From Trichoplusia ni (Eukaryota; Arthropoda; Insecta; Lepidoptera; Noctuidae): DNA of 64,000 nt. The stretch lies in the NCBI RefSeq assembly GCF_003590095.1, contig NC_039486.1, forward strand, positions 7,810,336 through 7,874,335, given 5' to 3'. A model generated the notes under the pieces. It had not been told where the DNA came from and made no database searches. It saw only the letters and a list, made by a program, of their open reading frames with translations. Position numbers and translations under genes: made by a program. This document shows, piece after piece, positions 58,463 through 64,000 of this stretch (position 1 is the stretch's first letter; the number at the start of each line of letters is the position of its first letter).

Positions 58463-58794
58463 AATGATAGTCGGTTGACTGCAGAAAGGAGGTTGCTAAT
58501 AAGGATTAGTTCAGATATGGCTTCAAAGTTTCATTGCTCATTAGAAAATATACTTTGAATAAGGTTTTCTTCCTGTTTTGCCTCGGAAATAATACATACC
58601 TACATGTATTAATATTATTATTTATTATTTAGTTCCGCTCTTGTTTTTTGAAGAGCCTAGTGATTTTCGCATAATATTTTTTATTAATTTTCGAAATGTT
58701 GAAGTATATCAGTCGTATTTTAAAGGATGCGATAAGCTCTTCCTGCTTCTTCAAAAATTGTCCTTCGTCTATTGTTAAATGCTAAACCGGGCAA

Positions 58795-58865
58795 AATGAC
58801 AGAAAAGAGGAGAGGCCTGTACCCAGTGTGGTGGGTCATTTCTTACTCAAATAAATATGATGATG
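58795..58865 (+). mobile_element. LINE 3'-tail scrap
   Basis: 'GAGGAGAGGCCTGTACCCAG', then a GTGGGTCATTT and an AAATATGATGATGAA tail, the usual end of lepidopteran non-LTR ORF2 elements. Confidence 0.5.
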
Positions 58866-61800
58866 AACCGCCGATATCTCAAAATTAAAAGAAAGCATGA
58901 ATATGGCGGTCTGTTTAAAGCATGCTTAACATATGTCATATTAAACAAAAATTATTAAAGTAGAGTTTAAACACAATTCATATCGGTATTTCAAGGTTTA
59001 TTGCAGTAGAGGTTCAACCAAAACCTGGTTCTGCTTAGAACTTCATTGAGACAAAGTTGTCACGTGTTTGATTTGAAGAGTTCTGGGGATTCTGAGGACT
59101 TTTGAAAGACGCAACACTAAATTAAAGTGATTAAATGCAAGATTAATTAACTAAGTGGCTTAGCTTAGAGTAAACTAACATAGCAAGATTGTAGCTAGGA
59201 TGGATAAAGGAATAGCTAATTTCAACCTACACAGCACTCTATTTGGTTATGTAGTTTTCTTGATAGATGTTTGGATTTGATTGAAAATAATGTGTGACTA
59301 AAAAGCCACTTTAAAAGACAACATAATTTCAAAGTCACTGATTCTGGATATTCCTTCAAAATTCCGAATTGCACTCGAGAGATCTTGAGTAAATTTATTA
59401 AATAAATACATAAAAAAGTTTTGTGAGAAAATCCCAGATTCATCATCACACCCCAGGTATATTTTGAGTTTATAAACTAGTTGCTAAGTACTAACAAAGT
59501 AAAACACTAAATTAAAAAAAACACCGCATCGAAATCTATCCAGTCGATCTACAGAAACGGTTACATTGGATTGCACACTCAAATTAAAAACTCCTTTAAA
59601 ATTATTTTTTGTTAAACTGGCTTCGTTCTCGTGTGATTAAAAAGGACATGATAAACTTATCCCTGCTTCGTAAGTTCACAAAGTTTTAAAAGCTTGTACA
59701 CTCTCGTGGATATAGCTTTAGATATACCAGATGCATCCACAACGCAGCCTTTTCTAATTAAAGGCGTCTCTAGCCTTTGTAGCGTCTGCGTGCAATATTA
59801 CTCTAGCGACCTTTATTAAAAATGGTTTTCAATCCGAATGTGTGGTCTTGATTATTTTGTGATTGCCTGTTAGAGGGGCAATGCATGGACCGTTTTTTCT
59901 TTTTCTTCCTAATGGTTTGGGTCCCATCGTCAGGATCAGATGATGTTCTCAGGCAAATTTAGAATAAACCTTTTTAAAGACACTTAAAGCTTTTTTTCAT
60001 TTATATTTCATACAGTTGTTCCATAATCAACAACTGTTGTGGATGACCTAAGCTATAGAATACAAGTGTTAAGTGTTAGCAGGTGGAATATTTTTTTTCA
60101 ATAATTACCTGCACGTTAATTACCCGAAGTTATAGAACGGAGTTTAAAACATCAAATTGAAAAAAAATATAAAATTTTAATTTAAAAGACAAAATGGCTT
60201 CTAATCATTATAAGTGGTTTCAGCAAAAAAAGAATAACAGGAAACGAGAAATAAGAAGACTTATTGGAAATTAATTAATAAGGAAGATTAGAACGATGCT
60301 TGTCTTTGAATTTCTTCTAGTTCGTACTTCCTGGAGGAAAGCCCAGTCAGCCACAAGCAGCTATTCTATTGTTCGATGCGAGTCAGATTAGCGTACCCAA
60401 TACAATATCAAACAGACCCAAGAAACTTGACCGAATTGAGACGTTTGGACCTCCTGAAGTAGGACATCTCAGCAAGCCGTTCGCTGATCTGTCAGACGCA
60501 AATGCTCATTGTATATCTGCTACACGATAGCCGTTTATTATGCAAGATGTGTCATAAACATTGAGTTAACTGCGAATAATTAATTTACGTCGGAAAGCGT
60601 TATGTACGGCCATTAAGGCTGCTCTTTCGTAAAAAGCTTGAAAAAAGCGTGCAGATGAAACAGCTTTTCGTTGGTACTTACAGAGAATTTATATCTGCAA
60701 AAAATAGTTAGTAGTCTACATGATATGATACGTTTAGCCATAATTTTTCTATTGGCATCACATAGCAAGTAAAAAAATCGCCAAATCACATCCAATTCGT
60801 AGAGATAAAACTATTTTACTAAAAGAACTAGCTTTATTTTTAATAAAAGAACATTAGAAAAAATCTACTGCTTTGCAATACATAGGAAAATGATTTGGTT
60901 TGGTTACTTTTTAAAAATATGTCTGATTTCTATAATAACTATTTAAAAATGCGTCCCGTATAAATACTGCATCTATATCACCCCCGTACTAGTCCAAATG
61001 CACAAGGTCACTAGCAAGAAACAGGCTTTAAATAACTGTACTGCCGCTGCCTATTTGGTTCGTGAATTCTTTCCAATGATAGTGTATTCACTTTCGTGAG
61101 TCTAATGAAAAACGCTTGTTTTTTTTGACTGGTTATTCATGTGTATTGTTTAAGGTCGCCAGACTATTTTTAGATTCAGTAGAAGTCCCTAATCATAAGA
61201 TAGCGCTGTGACGTCTTTACAAGTTTACACTTTTCTGTCGAATATTTTCAGAAAGAAAAACAAATTTGCGTAAGACTGTGAAAATTGATACTTTTTAATT
61301 TTCTTAAATTACGGTCTATTATTGCAGGTTAATACATAACCGGCACGTGACAATAATCTAGCTTAGATTGACGAAAGACGGTTAACGAAAAGCAAAGATT
61401 AAACTGAATGGAATGAAAACAATTCAAGAAGAATATTACTTAACCAACATTAATTAAAATGCCATTATAAACGAAAATCACAAAAAATAGATTCATTATA
61501 CGAAACTACCTGCTATTATGATGATCTGTCATTTAATAATTCATTATTTACAATTTTCATTGAACGAGTCGCCACATTGTTTTTAATAACCTTCATAACA
61601 ATTTAATATAATTGCCAACTGTAATGTTTTTAATTACAACCTAGATGCGAGAGAGTAACTTGGTGATAATTCCAATGAAAACTGCGATAAATTTGTCGGC
61701 ATTTGTGCTATGAGTTACTTAAGACGGGGTAAAATTGTCTGAGAGGAAAATAGTTAGTAATAGTTCATGAAAAAATAACAACGCTGAACGACTCCCGATC

Positions 61801-62394
61801 TCGCCGTTTTGACCGAACTGTACAAAAAAATCAGCTGATCTCATCATGGAAATATTGATCTGTAATACATAAGGGATTACTAAGGGCTAAAAAAGGTTTA
61901 CTAAAAAAAGCCATCAGACTGGCTAGTGACTGATGGGAAAAGGTCTTCAGTTATTCGCTTGCGGAATGGCTATTAAAAATGTATTCTCGAAAGATTTCAA
62001 GTTAATATTTACATATTTTTCTAATGTATTCTGTGTTAAGTACTATTCCCTAGCGTAATTATTGTGTTTAAAAATGGGTAATTTTCCTTCAAGCCAAGTA
62101 AATTATGGTAGAAGAAGTTATTTCCCATGTGTTTATCTTATGTAATAAATAACCATGCTTTATTGTTATATTATTCATCTCCAAAACGAGAATAGGAAAA
62201 CATGATTTTTATGGTTTTATAATATGGTCTGCTGATTTTGTTTATTTCTTGCGGTGAAAGAGCTTTTTGAGCACTTATAATGTGTTTTGGATTAGTCGAC
62301 GATTTTCAAAACGAAGTATATGAAAATATTAATTTTATTAAAAAAAAACTAAACAATTTCATTCCCCGCCGTTCGTTGGAGAAACTCGCACACA
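58866..62394. other. no gene supported
   Basis: AT-rich. A GC-richer block at 60300-60490 has stops in all frames within about 35 codons and no flanking splice pair, so no exon is called. Confidence 0.45.
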
Positions 62395-62495
62395 AACAAC
62401 ACATGCACAAAGACACCCTGGATTAGTATTCGTAGATTACACAAACGCTTATCCTACATGGGGATCAAACCCACGACACGTTGCGGTACTTGCTT
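62395..62495 (-). mobile_element. SINE family C fragment, copy 2
   Basis: Minus strand: CGTGGGTTTGATCCCC (B box with one change), then ATGTAGGATAAGCGTTTGTG and CAGGGTGTCTTTGTGCATG. Parallels the copy at 37598. Confidence 0.55.
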
Positions 62496-63312
62496 TTTTT
62501 TAATTCATACTCTGATAGCTACTCTGAAGCTTTTCACAACATTTGAGCATTCCAAAAATGGAGTCGTTAAAAGAACGTTGCTTTAAATATCTATGAATTT
62601 CTAGGATCTCTATAATAATAAAATTGTGATCAACACAAGACTTAAAGCGAAGAAGCGCTTTTTAGTAATTTGTGAAAAATGTTGTCGATATTCTTTAAAT
62701 TTAGAATTAAAAATCTGGTCAAGTAGAACAGGGCGACACTTAGGGATTGTCAAAATGGGTTAAAAAGCATTAATAACCGTATCACCTGGATACGTTATAC
62801 GGAAAAATCATTATAAAAAATACACATAAACTTAAAACGTTACTCCTACATCTTGTAAGAATATTTTCTAAAACCAACTGAAAAACTTCAAGTTTCACTT
62901 AGCAAAAAACAATTTCTTCGTAAATGAGGATTTAAACATTCTCTTGGGTGTATTATAAGCTGATGTCGCTCGAAGTTCAAATTTCATCTATATAGAGGTA
63001 CTAATACTTTTGAATGCTGTATTTTTTTAAAGGAAATGAGAATCGATTCATTTTTTTTTAATTTTAGACTCGGACTCGCGCAAGGAACATTTGCATCATT
63101 TTATAATGAATCATTCTCACGAAGGTTACTATCGAGCTTCGTTTTACCATCGATAAACCTCCTAATCGAACCGCAATACACGTCAAGTTTGACATCATGG
63201 CTAAAGCAAGGCTAAGGCGGGTGTAAGCTATAAAAAAGCTATAACTAATCTATGACTGTAAAACACCAGTTGGCTTAAACCACCTCTCAAATTAACACTG
63301 TCGACATTGTGG

Positions 63313-63348
63313 AAGAGGGACAACGCTCTATGACGTATATAGCGCTGT
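63313..63348. repeat. short imperfect hairpin motif
   Basis: 'GGGACAACGCTCTATGACG', then 'TATATAGCGCTGTC', forms an imperfect hairpin. Similar GACAGCGC-centred motifs are at 40590-40616 and 36493-36515. Confidence 0.4.
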
Positions 63349-63754
63349 CTTGCTTTAACAAATGCAACTTCTTACTTTTTGCGTTGGTGGTAGGCCTTTA
63401 GACCGTTATCGCAGCCTCGTAAGAAAGTGTCGTGTTTTATGGCAGTCCGATCCCATGGCATACATAGATAGTGACAACTCTATACATAGTTAGACTTTCA
63501 GGTCATTCAGGTTCCCGGAAAAAAGGTTAAAAGCTCTTTGGGATTAAATCGTGAACAATGATATTATACCTCCATGTCTTTAATGTTCCATTTCAAGAAG
63601 GGAAACAAGATACAAAAAGAGATTTAAAGAGATGGGTCAAAATTACAGAATCCTTTATTATTATTATAATACCACACGCATGGTAATGTAAAAGTATGTG
63701 AGTGTGTTTATTACTTCTTGACGCCCGAACGGCTGGACTGAATTCGATGTTTTT

Positions 63755-63997
63755 GGTATGGAGGTAGTTAACCTATTGGATTCACACCTCCTTTTTTTTG
63801 TCCGGTGTGAAACTCTAATGACTTCAACCCACGCCGAGGGCACGGTGAGGGGATATGTCGGACTCCCACCGACTAAAAACACCCCAGGCCCCTTCAACTG
63901 CCTGAACCAGAGCCACGGGATCGCTTGCGCTTGCTTCAGCGCGACACTGACCGGCCTATGTCCTTTTGGACTTCTTCTCGAAAGATTGGTTTAAAAG
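63755..63997 (+). repeat. dispersed repeat N
   Basis: GC-rich block with 'GTGTGAAACTCTAATGACTT', 'CACGCCGAGGGCACGGTGAG' and 'GTCGGACTCCCACCGACTAA'. This is a familiar repeat of noctuid and other moth genomes. Overlapping frames on both strands (77 and 78 codons) belong to the repeat. Continues to the window end. Confidence 0.55.
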
Positions 63998-64000
63998 CCA

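Noticed and set aside
1..64000. CRISPR arrays, rRNA, bacterial operons or prophage
   Set aside because: No regularly spaced direct repeats, no rRNA-like block, and the gene structure is clearly insect nuclear.

Overview
This window is nuclear DNA of a lepidopteran insect, most likely a moth. The DNA is AT-rich and the genes have many exons with GT-AG introns. Three recognisable genes occupy the first 28.5 kb, and most of the rest is degraded SINE, LINE and other dispersed repeats of kinds widespread in moth and butterfly genomes. Gene models were built by eye from splice signals, reading phase and family motifs.

Layout. (1) 1-5422, plus strand: the 3' part of an ionotropic receptor (IR75-like chemoreceptor). 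Five exons join in phase into 203 codons plus stop, covering the second half of the ligand-binding domain, TM4 and the tail. (2) 5639-10713, minus strand: a complete six-exon acyl-CoA desaturase-like gene of 329 aa, tail-to-tail with the receptor. Its third histidine box and another metal-ligand motif are degenerate. A plausible promoter and noncoding first exon lie near 13.85 kb. (3) 10.7-21.4 kb: intron and intergenic DNA with LINE and SINE remnants. (4) 21909-28512, minus strand: a class A GPCR of the pyrokinin/PBAN/diapause-hormone (PRXamide) receptor family. Four coding exons give a 504-aa long form; reading into intron 2 gives a 351-aa short form. (5) 28.5-64 kb: repeat-rich DNA with no complete gene. 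One good candidate terminal exon lies at 38837-39039.

How the genes might relate. An olfactory-type receptor, a fatty-acyl desaturase relative and a receptor of the family that controls pheromone synthesis lie within 28 kb. That is suggestive for moth chemical communication, but it is a gene-neighbourhood observation only; nothing in the sequence proves co-regulation.

Repeat families. At least a dozen families can be recognised because they recur in the window. They include one intact tRNA-derived SINE with an 8-bp target-site duplication. A second copy of that SINE is nested in another element whose uninterrupted copy is also present.
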